NCBI GenBank assembly: GCA_963853835.1
Contig: OY970822.1
Coordinates: 23,779,058-23,843,057 of the forward strand
Source: Calendula officinalis
Lineage: Eukaryota; Streptophyta; Magnoliopsida; Asterales; Asteraceae
Direction: 5' to 3'
Length of the DNA stretch: 64,000 nt
The notes below the pieces were generated by a model that did not search any database, was not told the DNA's origin, and was given only the letters and a program-made list of their open reading frames with translations. Position 1 is the stretch's first letter, and every line of letters begins with the position of its first letter. Positions 1-11,420 of the stretch are shown in pieces. The translations under genes were made by a program, and so were the position numbers.

Positions 1-142
1 GTTCTGGAAATCCACACTAAACAACCACCATTACCACTAACGACGGTGGAGCTGATGTCGGGTGTTGGAGAGAAAGATAGGTGTTAGAAAGAAAGAGTTG
101 GTGACCCACCCTAACCTTTAACCACCGCCTCCGCTGTCGCCG
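1..142. other. Unassigned flank left of the TRIM
   Basis: No gene or element end is recognised here. The stretch is the left half of the site into which the TRIM at 143-558 inserted; its last five bases, CGCCG, nearly match the five bases right of the TRIM (CGACG). Confidence 0.4.
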
Positions 143-558
143 TGTAACATCCCAGAACCCCGTAGCACAATATTGTCCGCTTTGCCCACTGGCGCACGGT
201 TTTGTTCTTGGTATGGACCACTTCCACCCAAAAGGCCTCATGCTAAGAGAGGTATCCACACCCTTATAAGGAGTGTTTCGTTCCCCTCTCCAACCAATGT
301 GGGACGAATCTTACAATTCTCCCCCCCCCTTGGGACACAACGCCCTCGTTGTGCACATCGGCCCGGGCCTGGCTCTGATACCACTTGTAACATCCCAGAA
401 CCCCGTAGCACAATATTGTCCGCTTTGCCCACCGGCGCACGGTTTTGATCTTGGTATGGACCACTTCCACCCAAAAGGCCTCATGCTAAGAGAGGTATCC
501 ACACCCTTATAAGGAGTGTTTCGTTCCCCTCTCCAACCAATGTGGGACGAATCTTACA
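143..558 (-). mobile_element. Complete TRIM (miniature LTR retrotransposon)
   Basis: Two direct copies of a 173 bp LTR (143-315 and 386-558) flank an interior of only 70 bp (316-385). Read on the minus strand each LTR starts TGTAAGATTCG and ends GGGATGTTACA. Just inside the upstream LTR is a primer binding site complementary to initiator-Met tRNA (TGGTATCAGAGCC, plus-strand 371-383), and just before the downstream LTR is a purine tract (plus-strand C-run at 321-331). Flanking bases CGCCG and CGACG could be a five-base target duplication with one change. The parts in this order define a TRIM: non-coding and non-autonomous. The LTR includes a block (AAAGCGGACAATATTGTGC) that resembles part of the Cassandra TRIM LTR, but I see no 5S rRNA-like segment. 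Confidence 0.85.
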
Positions 559-689
559 CGACGCCGCCAACGTTATCGGAGCTCTAAATTGATACTGACG
601 AACCGTCGTGAGGAGGCTGTGAGAAGAGATCCGGTGGTCGTATTGAGCATCTTGGTGGTAGGCGTGATGTTGGGTGGAGATGGTGGGAA
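559..689. other. Unassigned spacer
   Basis: Spacer between the TRIM and the promoter repeat. I see no gene or element terminus in it. Confidence 0.35.
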
Positions 690-1048
690 TTGTTTTTCAG
701 AAATAGGCTTGTTTTGGTCTGATTTTTCACAAATAAGCTCGTTTTTTTTTCGTTTTTCAAAAATAGGCTTTCCGGAGTCCTGGAGGCCGGCTTCCACCTT
801 AAAATCGTACTCCCTGAGACCGGCTTTGGGGTGTCTGACACGCTCTCAGTTACACGGCCTCCCCGAGGCTGGCTTTCCTTAAAAACGCCTCCCCGAGGCC
901 GGTTTTAGCCATCCCAATATTCAACCCACTCGGCTATATAATCTGTGCTTCACAACCACCACTAAACTAGTTCTTCTCCCCCACACTTCACATACAAAAA
1001 TCTTTATTTCTTTTAAATTAGATTACAAAAATAAAAGGGGAAAATAAC
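690..1048 (+). promoter_or_regulatory. Repeated promoter module, copy 1
   Basis: This stretch matches 27,319-27,670 read on the minus strand over about 330 bp, with roughly nine of ten bases the same by eye. It has a TATA box (CTATATAAT, 934-942), a pyrimidine-rich leader and then an ATG at 1049. Upstream of the TATA box are several spaced copies of a GC-rich motif close to CCTCCCCGAGGCCGG, which stand out from the AT-rich surroundings. The other copy sits in front of a gene with an open frame, so this is read as a promoter. The factor that binds it is unknown. Confidence 0.6.
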
Positions 1049-1291
1049 ATGTCTTCGCTACCCCGCTCATCCTAGCCCAAACCCGCCGCGGGTCCTCTAA
1101 CCCCGCTCTCGGGCCACGGGTCTCCCACTACCCCGCTGTTCGTACTGATTGCGCATCTCCTTTGCATGATTTCATGTGAAGAAGCCTTAATCATTGAACT
1201 TCGACTACAGGTTGAGATGTTAGAAGTTAGAGTTGACAAAATGAGTCAACAAGATCGATCCCGTGAACTTTGAATTATCACTGACGAGATG

Positions 1292-3525
1292 TGTAACGAC
1301 CCGAAATTTTGAATCAAATAAATTATAGAAAAATACGATAAATAAGGATAAATCGTTTAAAAGACGTGGAAATTGGTTTCGTGTCATTTGGACACCGTTT
1401 GAAATGGTAAAGGACGGAACTGGGTCGGATTAAACAACAAAAAGTGCAGCCTTAGCTGCACTAGGCAGTTCGCGACGCGAACTACAGTTCACGGTCGTGA
1501 ACATTGGACAGCAAGTTTGGGGTTTTTGATCTTGGAGTTCCCGACCAGTTCCCGATCGCGAGGAGTTCCCGATGCGGGAAGTTCGCGGCGCCAACTTTCT
1601 TCGCGGCGCGAACTCGTGCCTGGCAGTATAAAAACGTGAAAAGCTAGGGTTTTCTCATTCTTGAAACCCTTGAAGTATGCAGCCGTTTTCTAGAGAGAGA
1701 GTGGGCGATTTTGGTGTTCAAGGGCTCAAATCTTCATCAATCTTGTGGATCTTAACATCAATGGTAAGGATTCTTGATCCTTGATAGTTGGTAGTTAATT
1801 TGTGAGCTTTGTATGGGTAAAAATGGTGGTTTGGGGAACCAACCCTGTCATCTTTGGGGAAGATGACTAATCATGGGTGTAGAACACTCATTGTAAGCTT
1901 GTAATCGATGTGTACAAGTTTGATTTGAGTTTATTGATGGAAATCTTGAACTAGGGTTTGAGATTCCACCAAGTTGGATGAACTTGGTGGTTAGGAATGT
2001 AGATATGGATTGTTTGGTGATTAGTTATGGTTAATAACTAGTTATTGTGATGGTATTGATGGTAGGTCAAGAAGACCTAAAGATTTGGTGTCATTGCACA
2101 AGATGGAAAGCAAGGATTTGTGTTAATAGACACAATTTGGATTTAGCTTGGCTAAGGTGAGTACATGTGAACTTTTAAACTGAGTACATAGTAAAAGAGT
2201 TTTGAAAATGGATAATATCTATCGAGTCTTTATTAATACATATTTTTAATAAAGAAGGTGATTAGAAAGATAATGAAATTTGATTGAATTGCTAATAGAA
2301 CATAGTTATCGAAATTGATGATTTTGCAAGTAAGTGTGATTAGATTAAATGATTAATGAGGTTATTGAGAAAAAGTATTAGTAATGATAATGGCTAAAAG
2401 AGTATGAAATTGGCTTTTGTTAGTAAGAATTAACAATTAAGCAAATGATAAAGATTTTAAAGTAATAACGTTTATTAGTAAAACATACTAATAAAAGTAG
2501 TGTTATCACGTTAAGAGAACAAGTATGATTTGACTAGTGATATGTATGAACTCTAGTCAATGTAAAGGTAATATATTTATGAATATGAATAATAAGAAAT
2601 GAATCTTATTAGTAGATTTAAGGATAAAGTATACGATGATAATGATGAGGAAAGATAAATGAAATATGATTATGCTAAAAGAGAATAATATGATAATTAG
2701 AATAGATGTATTCTAATTTGTGTTTGATTATGAATTGGTGGGGCATAGGCCCGTATTTGATGTTCAATGTGTGTAACAAAAGTATCCGGATAATGATAAC
2801 CCATTTATGGGGGAGTGAGATTACTACTTGGGGCGGTACCTCCCTGCGCAAGGGTAGTATATCTATGAGAACGATAACCCGACAATAGGGGGATTATGAT
2901 AACCCGATAAAAAGGGGGATTACGATAACCCGCGAGACGGGGGATTTGGTGATCTTGGTAAGTTTGGGAGAACCCCAATTACCATGTGATCTTAATGATA
3001 ACCCACATCGGGGGAGTTTGCCTTGGAATGATCCGGGGCGTATGTGATAAAATGGGTAAGCTTAAGGATAGCTTACATGTATGTGATTATGTGATGGGTA
3101 AGCTTACGGTTAGCTTACTAGTAAGTATGAATAAACGATAAGATAATAAGTTGATAATTAATAAGTGAATAAACGAAAGAATTAAATAGTAAGGACTTTT
3201 TATTATTTTGAGAATGGGTCGAAAACCCATGTATCTCACGAGACTATTTTTGTCTCACGTACTACTTTGTTTTTGGCTATGTACTCAGGTTCGAGATCGA
3301 TGGATTAGAGGGTCGCGATAGAAGTGGCCTAGTGTTGATTAGCTCGGGAGCTCGTAGGTAGATCCCGTTTATCCTATGGTTATGATATTATAATGTAACA
3401 CCGGTTTTAATACTCTGATAAATGTTTTTAAGGTTTTTGTTAAACCGTATTTTGGGAATTGGAATTTGTAATATTTTTACTTAAAAATATGATTTAAAAG
3501 GTGTTTTAAAAATTGAGGTGTTACA
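1292..3525 (+). repeat. 5' LTR of the element at 1292-9009
   Basis: The LTR begins TGTAACGACC and ends TGTTACA. A TATA box (GTATAAAAA, 1626-1634) lies just downstream of a cluster of GTTCGCG/CGCGAAC and GTTCCCGA motifs (about 1470-1620), which fits a U3 promoter. The downstream part holds a series of GATAACCC...GGGGGATTA units between about 2794 and 3020. Short 60-residue frames inside it (2706-2888 and the identical 8190-8372) have no recognisable product. Confidence 0.9.
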
Positions 3526-3528
3526 ACT

Positions 3529-3540
3529 TGGTATCAGAGC
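3529..3540 (+). other. Primer binding site (Met-tRNA type)
   Basis: TGGTATCAGAGC lies three bases after the end of the 5' LTR. It is complementary to the 3' end of plant initiator-Met tRNA, the usual primer for many plant LTR retrotransposons. Confidence 0.9.
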
Positions 3541-3931
3541 TATAGTTTAAGTGAATTAGGTAGGTTTGACCTCCCTAGTCTTAAGCTATGCTAAGTAGGA
3601 CCATATGTTCCCATAGGATGTCCATGATTAGTCTTTTGAGACCGTAACGTGCGAGTATGATAGGGTCGATCCCTAAGAGAAATGTCATGATTTGGTATAA
3701 ATGTGTTTTATTCGACCGTTGAGTCATCGTTTGAATCTTGATTGTGAACATATTGGTATAACAAAAGGGTGAACGCGAGAAGGGGACAAGCTCCTCTAGG
3801 ACAAGAAGAGAAATTATAATTGAGTTTTGTCATGTCGCGGTGATGATGGTAGTGATTCCGAATCAGAAGAAAAGGAATGATGTTCATTCAAGACATTGAT
3901 GGCGTGTAAGTTGGATGTGTAATTGAGAAGT

Positions 3932-4000
3932 ACGGAACCGGAGGCCGTGATTCGGTGGATTCGTGAAATTGAGCAAGTGCTAAAGATTAGCAAGTGTTAG
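3932..4000 (+). pseudogene. Degraded Ty3/Gypsy gag fragment
   Basis: One frame reads E-P-E-A-V-I-R-W-I-R-E-I-E-Q-V-L followed by K-I-S-K-C and a stop. This resembles the 'A..WI.EIE..F....C' core of the retrotransposon gag domain (Retrotrans_gag) of Gypsy elements. The next 200 bases keep faint gag-like residues in broken frames. It shows where the element came from but cannot give a working capsid protein. Confidence 0.55.
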
Positions 4001-6761
4001 GAGGAAGATATGGTGACTTCTACAGCTCGTCTACTGGGAGAGTGATGTGTGGTCGCGGCGGAATGCGATGTTCGAAGCATTGGAAAAGAGAATATGGTAC
4101 CAGATGTCGTGGAAGAGTTCGCGATTAGATTGATAGGGAAGTTTTGTCCCGAAAGAGTACTTGGAAGAATTTCTAAGAGAATTTATTGCTAGGAATGTGG
4201 AGAAGGTAATTTAACGAAGGATCAATGAATCGTTATCAAGTGGAGAAAAGAGGAAGTTTGATGGTAGCTTGGAGTCAACAAAGGAAGAAAAACTCGTTCA
4301 GAGTTCGTCAAATCATGTTGATGCGAAAGGTGCAAAAGTGTGGTAAGTTTCCTCAATTATAAAATTGATGGTATGAGGTTCGTGGTTTGTTGGGTAATTG
4401 TTGCACAATTTGGTGCTTAAGTGAAATGGTATGTATAAGTATGGGTAAATCGTTTGGTGTGGAACTGTACACGGGGGACGGTTTCCCCGGTTCGTTATGT
4501 GTAAAGAAATAATATGCCTAGGTGAGTTGGCGATTGGTACGTCGCGGATAATTAGGATATTAAAAGATATATTATCTCGGGAATATTAAATATTCCAATG
4601 AAAGGGTGGTAGTACGCGAAAGTACTAAGACTCGGTGAGATTGATATATGGATGGGAAACCATGTAAGGAAAAAGCTCGAAAGTAAAATTGTAGCACTTG
4701 GCGGGAATAAGGATAAGTGATGTGGTATTACCATATGATAACGGTAAGGAAGAGAATGATGAAAAATATAGTGAAGTTTCAAACTCGTGAATAGAAAATA
4801 TGTTGGAAGGGATAAGCATCGGGGATGACAGAATTTAGTATTCGAAAATGGTTGAGTAAACAAATTGACAATTAGTCATGACAAAAGTTTGTATAATGAA
4901 TGATAGATTCGATGCTAAGGGAAAAAGGTTAATTAATGGTAAATTGTCCCAGAAATGATATGCTAAGTGAAGGGTAATATTTAAATATTGAAAAAATAAT
5001 AATATGGAAATAATGTAATAGGTTATGTTTGGATTATGGATTGGAGTCAATTAGTTGACTCGAGTTGACTGGGTGATTCGGTAAAATATGGATAATGGAA
5101 TGAAATGGTGGTTACCTAGGTGGTGAAAGAAAGATTGAGAATTTTAATGATGAGAAAATGAATCGACTAAAGACGATTGGTAAAAGAGTAGATTGGTGGA
5201 AAGCATGAGAAATGTTATGTGTATACCGGGTGGTATAAAGGGATAAGTGGGAGTAATTGTCTATGAAAGGAATATGACTTTAGAAAGTAATGTTATGTGT
5301 AATGTGAGGAAATGTAAATTGAATAGAGAATGTGATTAGTTATGAAAGAAAATGTTAGCATGATGCTAAGTGATTGATGCATACATGAATTGTATGCAAG
5401 ATAGAATGGTATTGAATGGATCTTGTTAGATCGGAGGCTTTCCGGTTAACGAGATTTGATGAGTCGCTTTGGATTGGAGGTTTTCCGATCATTATGATAG
5501 TTTGGAGTCGTGACGGATTGGAGGCTTTCCGATCATCTCGATAAGATAGTTAAAGTATAATTTGTTATAAGGGATATGATGTTTGTATCTGACGTATGAA
5601 GAACCGTATGGTTAGTTGTTGTTATGATTTTTATGGCAAGTGAGAACTTGGGTTGAAAACACGGGTAGTGTTTAAGTATAAGTAGGTGTCGGAGATGCCT
5701 ACAAGTTCATGGTTTATGAAAAAGGGAATGCTTTTAGGAAGCAAAGTTTGTTAGTAACCAATGGGTGGTGAAAGAGGTATAAAGGGTGGTTAGACCACAA
5801 ATTGGATATGATTGAGGCTCTAGAGCCGGTAATCGGAAATTTCAAGTATGGTATAAGGATGTTTGAAGGAGATTATAAATGGTATAAGAATTAGAATGAA
5901 GGTAAAAGAGTAATAGAGATTGATATCAACTTAAATGAAAATTGTTAATCGATTGTGGAAATCAAAATCGAGGAAAAAGGTAACAACTGAGAAAGGAAAT
6001 TTATATATGAAATCGGGAATGAAAAGCTTGGGAAGCGATGCCTTAGTAATAAAGAATATGTGGAATTTAGCAAAGTTTGACTTTATTCATAAGTCAATGT
6101 TGGTCAATGTGGATTGTTGACTTTGATCAAAATTGGGTTTTTACTGTCGTTTAGAATGGTTAGACAGGGATAAGGGCATAATGTATCACCTACATGTGTA
6201 CGATAACAGTTAACGGATTAATGGAAATAATTGTAGTCGGAGGGTGCGACTTTGACCATTGGGTGTTTCGAATTGAATTTGGGAATCGAATATGATGGTT
6301 GTTGAACCACGAATGCAAGGTCGATTGTAAAGAAAATGATGATTAATAAGACCCGTGGTGAGTAAGGAAATTGTCAAAATATGGTTGGCTTTGTGCTCAA
6401 GTCAAAGATTGGACAATGTTGACAGCTTGATCAAAGCTAGGCGTTGACTATTGTTTTGGTTAATTGGCTATTAATAATGATTGAGTCATATGATCTCAAT
6501 GTGGATAAGGGGTTTGGTAAAAGGATTGAAAGTGTGACAGTCGGGTTATGAAATGTTGACCCGTTTGAGGTACTAAGGGCTTAAGATTGATTTTTAACCC
6601 GTTCGGGCTTAACGGAATTAAGTGAATGTTTAAAGGTATATTGTGGATTTAATTGTATTGGGAAAAGTTCGATTGTAATAACCACGAGAGAACGAGAACG
6701 GAATGTTCGCTCGAATGTGGATTGGAAATCTTCGAGTTGATTCCGAGGACGGAATCCTTTT
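4001..6761. other. Non-coding interior of the LTR element
   Basis: About 2.7 kb with no open frame above roughly 100 residues and no recognisable protease, reverse transcriptase or integrase. Three spaced copies of a hairpin-capable motif (GGAGGCTTTCCG and variants) lie at about 5430-5540. A purine tract, AAGGGGTGGATA (6762-6773), ends the interior and is the likely plus-strand primer. Confidence 0.6.
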
Positions 6762-6775
6762 AAGGGGTGGATAGT

Positions 6776-9009
6776 TGTAACGACCCGAAATTTTGAATCA
6801 AATAAATTATAGAAAAATACGATAAATAAGGATAAATCGTTTAAAAGACGTGGAAATTGGTTTCGTGTCATTTGGACACCGTTTGAAATGGTAAAGGACG
6901 GAACTGGGTCGGATTAAACAACAAAAAGTGCAGCCTTAGCTGCACTAGGCAGTTCGCGACGCGAACTACAGTTCACGGTCGTGAACATTGGACAGCAAGT
7001 TTGGGGTTTTTGATCTTGGAGTTCCCGACCAGTTCCCGATCGCGAGGAGTTCCCGATGCGGGAAGTTCGCGGCGCCAACTTTCTTCGCGGCGCGAACTCG
7101 TGCCTGGCAGTATAAAAACGTGAAAAGCTAGGGTTTTCTCATTCTTGAAACCCTTGAAGTATGCAGCCGTTTTCTAGAGAGAGAGTGGGCGATTTTGGTG
7201 TTCAAGGGCTCAAATCTTCATCAATCTTGTGGATCTTAACATCAATGGTAAGGATTCTTGATCCTTGATAGTTGGTAGTTAATTTGTGAGCTTTGTATGG
7301 GTAAAAATGGTGGTTTGGGGAACCAACCCTGTCATCTTTGGGGAAGATGACTAATCATGGGTGTAGAACACTCATTGTAAGCTTGTAATCGATGTGTACA
7401 AGTTTGATTTGAGTTTATTGATGGAAATCTTGAACTAGGGTTTGAGATTCCACCAAGTTGGATGAACTTGGTGGTTAGGAATGTAGATATGGATTGTTTG
7501 GTGATTAGTTATGGTTAATAACTAGTTATTGTGATGGTATTGATGGTAGGTCAAGAAGACCTAAAGATTTGGTGTCATTGCACAAGATGGAAAGCAAGGA
7601 TTTGTGTTAATAGACACAATTTGGATTTAGCTTGGCTAAGGTGAGTACATGTGAACTTTTAAACTGAGTACATAGTAAAAGAGTTTTGAAAATGGATAAT
7701 ATCTATCGAGTCTTTATTAATACATATTTTTAATAAAGAAGGTGATTAGAAAGATAATGAAATTTGATTGAATTGCTAATAGAACATAGTTATCGAAATT
7801 GATGATTTTGCAAGTAAGTGTGATTAGATTAAATGATTAATGAGGTTATTGAGAAAAAGTATTAGTAATGATAATGGCTAAAAGAGTATGAAATTGGCTT
7901 TTGTTAGTAAGAATTAACAATTAAGCAAATGATAAAGATTTTAAAGTAATAACGTTTATTAGTAAAACATACTAATAAAAGTAGTGTTATCACGTTAAGA
8001 GAACAAGTATGATTTGACTAGTGATATGTATGAACTCTAGTCAATGTAAAGGTAATATATTTATGAATATGAATAATAAGAAATGAATCTTATTAGTAGA
8101 TTTAAGGATAAAGTATACGATGATAATGATGAGGAAAGATAAATGAAATATGATTATGCTAAAAGAGAATAATATGATAATTAGAATAGATGTATTCTAA
8201 TTTGTGTTTGATTATGAATTGGTGGGGCATAGGCCCGTATTTGATGTTCAATGTGTGTAACAAAAGTATCCGGATAATGATAACCCATTTATGGGGGAGT
8301 GAGATTACTACTTGGGGCGGTACCTCCCTGCGCAAGGGTAGTATATCTATGAGAACGATAACCCGACAATAGGGGGATTATGATAACCCGATAAAAAGGG
8401 GGATTACGATAACCCGCGAGACGGGGGATTTGGTGATCTTGGTAAGTTTGGGAGAACCCCAATTACCATGTGATCTTAATGATAACCCACATCGGGGGAG
8501 TTTGCCTTGGAATGATCCGGGGCGTATGTGATAAAATGGGTAAGCTTAAGGATAGCTTACATGTATGTGATTATGTGATGGGTAAGCTTACGGTTAGCTT
8601 ACTAGTAAGTATGAATAAACGATAAGATAATAAGTTGATAATTAATAAGTGAATAAACGAAAGAATTAAATAGTAAGGACTTTTTATTATTTTGAGAATG
8701 GGTCGAAAACCCATGTATCTCACGAGACTATTTTTGTCTCACGTACTACTTTGTTTTTGGCTATGTACTCAGGTTCGAGATCGATGGATTAGAGGGTCGC
8801 GATAGAAGTGGCCTAGTGTTGATTAGCTCGGGAGCTCGTAGGTAGATCCCGTTTATCCTATGGTTATGATATTATAATGTAACACCGGTTTTAATACTCT
8901 GATAAATGTTTTTAAGGTTTTTGTTAAACCGTATTTTGGGAATTGGAATTTGTAATATTTTTACTTAAAAATATGATTTAAAAGGTGTTTTAAAAATTGA
9001 GGTGTTACA
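6776..9009 (+). repeat. 3' LTR of the element at 1292-9009
   Basis: Same length (2,234 bp) as the 5' LTR and no difference seen on reading. It is followed directly by the target duplication AGATG. Confidence 0.9.
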
Positions 9010-9136
9010 AGATGCAACCTACAATATGTGAAATGGATAACCTGGCTTATGAAGGGGCGGCGGACGAGGCGGTTCAGGAAGCAAGCACACATAGGATGCG
9101 ACGTACGAGGGAAACGCCTACACCGACATTACAGTT

Positions 9137-9390
9137 TGAAGGAATTATGTGCACAATTAGTCAACCTATGATGATACGTCCATGCCTACGAAACACTTAA
9201 GGGTCACACCGATGAGTGCATGTAATACGAGCAAGTTATGCAACGATACTACGAAGAGGAATGATTCATAATACTCATTATGAATCAGTTAAGTATTAAG
9301 TTAAGTTTAACTTATTACTAGATTAGTTTAACTAACTAATTAATACAAGTAGTTGTACATTTACTAGTTGAGTAAATATACAATGTGTTG
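9137..9390 (+). repeat. Copia-type LTR start, 5' copy (truncated or chimeric)
   Basis: This stretch starts TGAAGGAATTATGTGCAC and matches 25,372-25,628 with only a handful of substitutions over about 250 bp. The right copy is preceded by a purine tract AAGTGGGAG, the usual sign of a 3' LTR start, so this one is read as the matching 5' LTR. Similarity stops at about 9390, although the right LTR continues for some 700 bp more. The 5' LTR therefore seems to have lost or exchanged its downstream part. Confidence 0.55.
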
Positions 9391-10396
9391 ATCAAAAGGA
9401 TTCTTTCCTTTTCTCCCTTGAATTTTCGTGACCTAGGAAGAACCCTAGTTACAAGTATGTTAAACAAGATTTGTTTAATTGATCAAAAGGATTCTTTCCT
9501 AATCCCTTAGGATTTTTGAAGAACTGGAGGTTACTTGGACACCAAGTTTATTATACTAGCCTAGTTTAATTGGTGGAAAAGTTTCCTAGGCTTAAGAATT
9601 TCGAAACCCTAAAAGAACCCTAGAAGTTTAAACTAGTTTAAGTTTAATAGTTTAAAAGTATTAATTAGGATAATAATCTAAAACCTAGTTAATTAGACAA
9701 GTTTATGTCTAATAGGTTTAATTATTATTTTGATAGATTTATTAAAGCTAGTTTTTAAACCTAGAAATTTAGACAAAGTTTAAATGAATTTATTAAAAGT
9801 TATAATCTATCTTAGAATTTAAACAAAGTTTATTGTTTAATATGATTGATTAAAATTAGTCTTTTAATTAAAAATAATGTCTTTGATCAAGAAAGTCAAA
9901 ACCCTAGTTTTGATTGGTCAAAAACAAGATTAGAGTTCATCTAATTAATTTAGGGAATTAATGAGGATTAATAGAAAAATGGTGTTAATTTTTAAGTTCT
10001 AAAATTAACAAGGTGTATTTAATTATTTATATATATGTATTAAAATTTTTGGAATTTTTTAATTATTAAGTAAAATTGAATTTTAAAAGATATAATAAGT
10101 TTATACGTATTTTAATTAGATTAAGTTAAAATACATATGTATAAATTAGATGTAATATTCTTATTAGAATGTTACAAGTTTATTATAAAATATACATATA
10201 TACGAATACATTAAAATACAAGATAAAATGGAACAATTAAAAAGGGTAATGTTATTTTGATCTTTAAGGATAATATTATAGCTAGTTATTGTATAAGTTA
10301 TAATATAATTAAAACTAGAAAGTACAAAGTTATGATTTCATTATAACTAGAAATTGTACAAGTTGAAATTATATGATTAACTAGAAATATACAAAG

Positions 10397-10398
<2 letters not shown>

Positions 10399-10489
<91 letters not shown>
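10399..10489. repeat. (TA)n microsatellite, empty
   Basis: About 90 bp of uninterrupted TA. Unlike the (TA)n tracts at 33.7-49.7 kb it holds no transposon. Confidence 0.97.
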
Positions 10490-10491
<2 letters not shown>

Positions 10492-11339
10492 GGTGTATAA
10501 AGTTATAAGTTATTATAACTAGATAATTATACAAGTAAGTATTTTACAAGTTATGTAATATACTAGATTAATGATCAAGTAATAAATAACAGAAAAAACT
10601 TTATAACCTATATTTAACTAGTTCAAGTTAAATGTAAGAAAGGTTTAAACAAACTAAGAATTATTATATATAGTCTTTATATAATAAGTTTATTAGTTTC
10701 ACCAAGTATAAATCGGTGATTGTGTTAGCTTAAGTTTCATCATGGTTGTTGAAGCTAGTGGGAGCTACACAAGAAAATCACTAAGTTTATAAGTGTGTCA
10801 TTAAGACATAAGTTTTGGTTGAATCTAATAAGTCAAAACAAATGTTTAATTTCATTATTAGACATATGAAGAACTAGGTGTGTTAAACTAGGTTTATGTT
10901 TCAAGTTCATGAATCATAAAAGAATTTAAAAGTTTAATATAAGTTTATAAGTTTTTCAAGTAAGATAAAACAAGTAAGTTTTATTCTAGATAAGATTTTT
11001 CACAAAATCTAGTAAAACGTTTTGTACACCTCGTTTTAGGTATACATATAAAATCGCGCAAATTCTTGAAACTATAAGTTTTAAAGAATAGTTCTTAAGT
11101 TTTTAAAGGGTGTCTTGTAGAATTCTTAAATTCACAAGTCACACATTTTAAACAAGGATTAAGATTGGAATAAAGGTTTAAGTTTAGATTAAGACTTAAA
11201 CAAACCCAAGAAAATCTTAGATCTAAGTACTATCCACCTAATGGAACACCTCACTTGTTAAACGATATTCTTATTGTAAGGATAAAGAACCTTAGATATA
11301 GATTCAAATCATTTCGAGTGTTAGGGTGCGTAAGGTTCT

Positions 11340-11420
11340 GTGATAATCGGGAGTCCCGGCGCAGAGCATCGCACTGTCTTAGATGGTCTGATCTACTTTG
11401 GTGATAATCGGGAGTCCCGG
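11340..11420 (+). repeat. Pair of 20 bp hairpin repeats in the gag leader
   Basis: GTGATAATCGGGAGTCCCGG occurs at 11,340-11,359 and again at 11,401-11,420. Each copy contains a small stem (CGGGA-GT-CCCG). Their place a few hundred bases upstream of gag would suit an RNA packaging or dimerisation signal; that role is inferred from position only. Confidence 0.5.

Larger units (their letters stand above)
1292..9009 (+). mobile_element. Non-autonomous LTR retrotransposon (Ty3/Gypsy-derived)
   Basis: LTRs at 1292-3525 and 6776-9009 are both 2,234 bp and look identical on direct reading. They start TGTAACGACCC and end GAGGTGTTACA. The element is flanked by a perfect five-base duplication, AGATG (1287-1291 and 9010-9014). 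A Met-tRNA primer site follows the left LTR and a purine tract precedes the right LTR. The 3,250 bp interior has no long open frame; only a gag-like remnant with stops is visible at 3932-4000. Identical LTRs mean a recent insertion, yet the element cannot make its own proteins, so it was moved by proteins supplied in trans. The LTR at 51,301 belongs to a related family. Confidence 0.92.
1049..9136 (+). pseudogene. Decayed reading frame behind promoter copy 1, split by an LTR element
   Basis: From the ATG at 1049 (start M-S-S, as in the gene at 27,318) one frame runs to 1291, broken by a TAG at 1073-1075 and a TGA near 1269. The first half is proline-rich; the second half (from about 1175) is rich in E, L, V and Q with heptad-like spacing, so a short coiled coil is possible. 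The LTR element at 1292-9009 interrupts it. After the target duplication the same frame continues at 9015 with an acidic stretch and an arginine-rich end, until the Copia-type LTR at 9137. I do not recognise the family. Matching frame on both sides of the insertion supports a former gene; the two stops say it was already dead or is a pseudogene copy. The coding segments are 1049-1291 and 9015-9136 only. Confidence 0.45.

Noticed and set aside
143..558. Cassandra TRIM with 5S rRNA promoter
   Set aside because: I looked for the 5S-like segment in the LTR and interior and did not find it; only another LTR block is similar.
2706..2888. 60-residue frame repeated at 8190-8372
   Set aside because: It is identical because it lies in both LTRs; no start context or homology supports a protein.
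3526..3545. tRNA gene at the TGGTATCAGAGC sites
   Set aside because: Only the 12-base complement to the tRNA 3' end is present; no tRNA body. These are primer binding sites.
4552..4863. 103-residue minus-strand frame in the first LTR element
   Set aside because: Low-complexity AT-rich sequence, no recognisable domain, wrong strand for the element.
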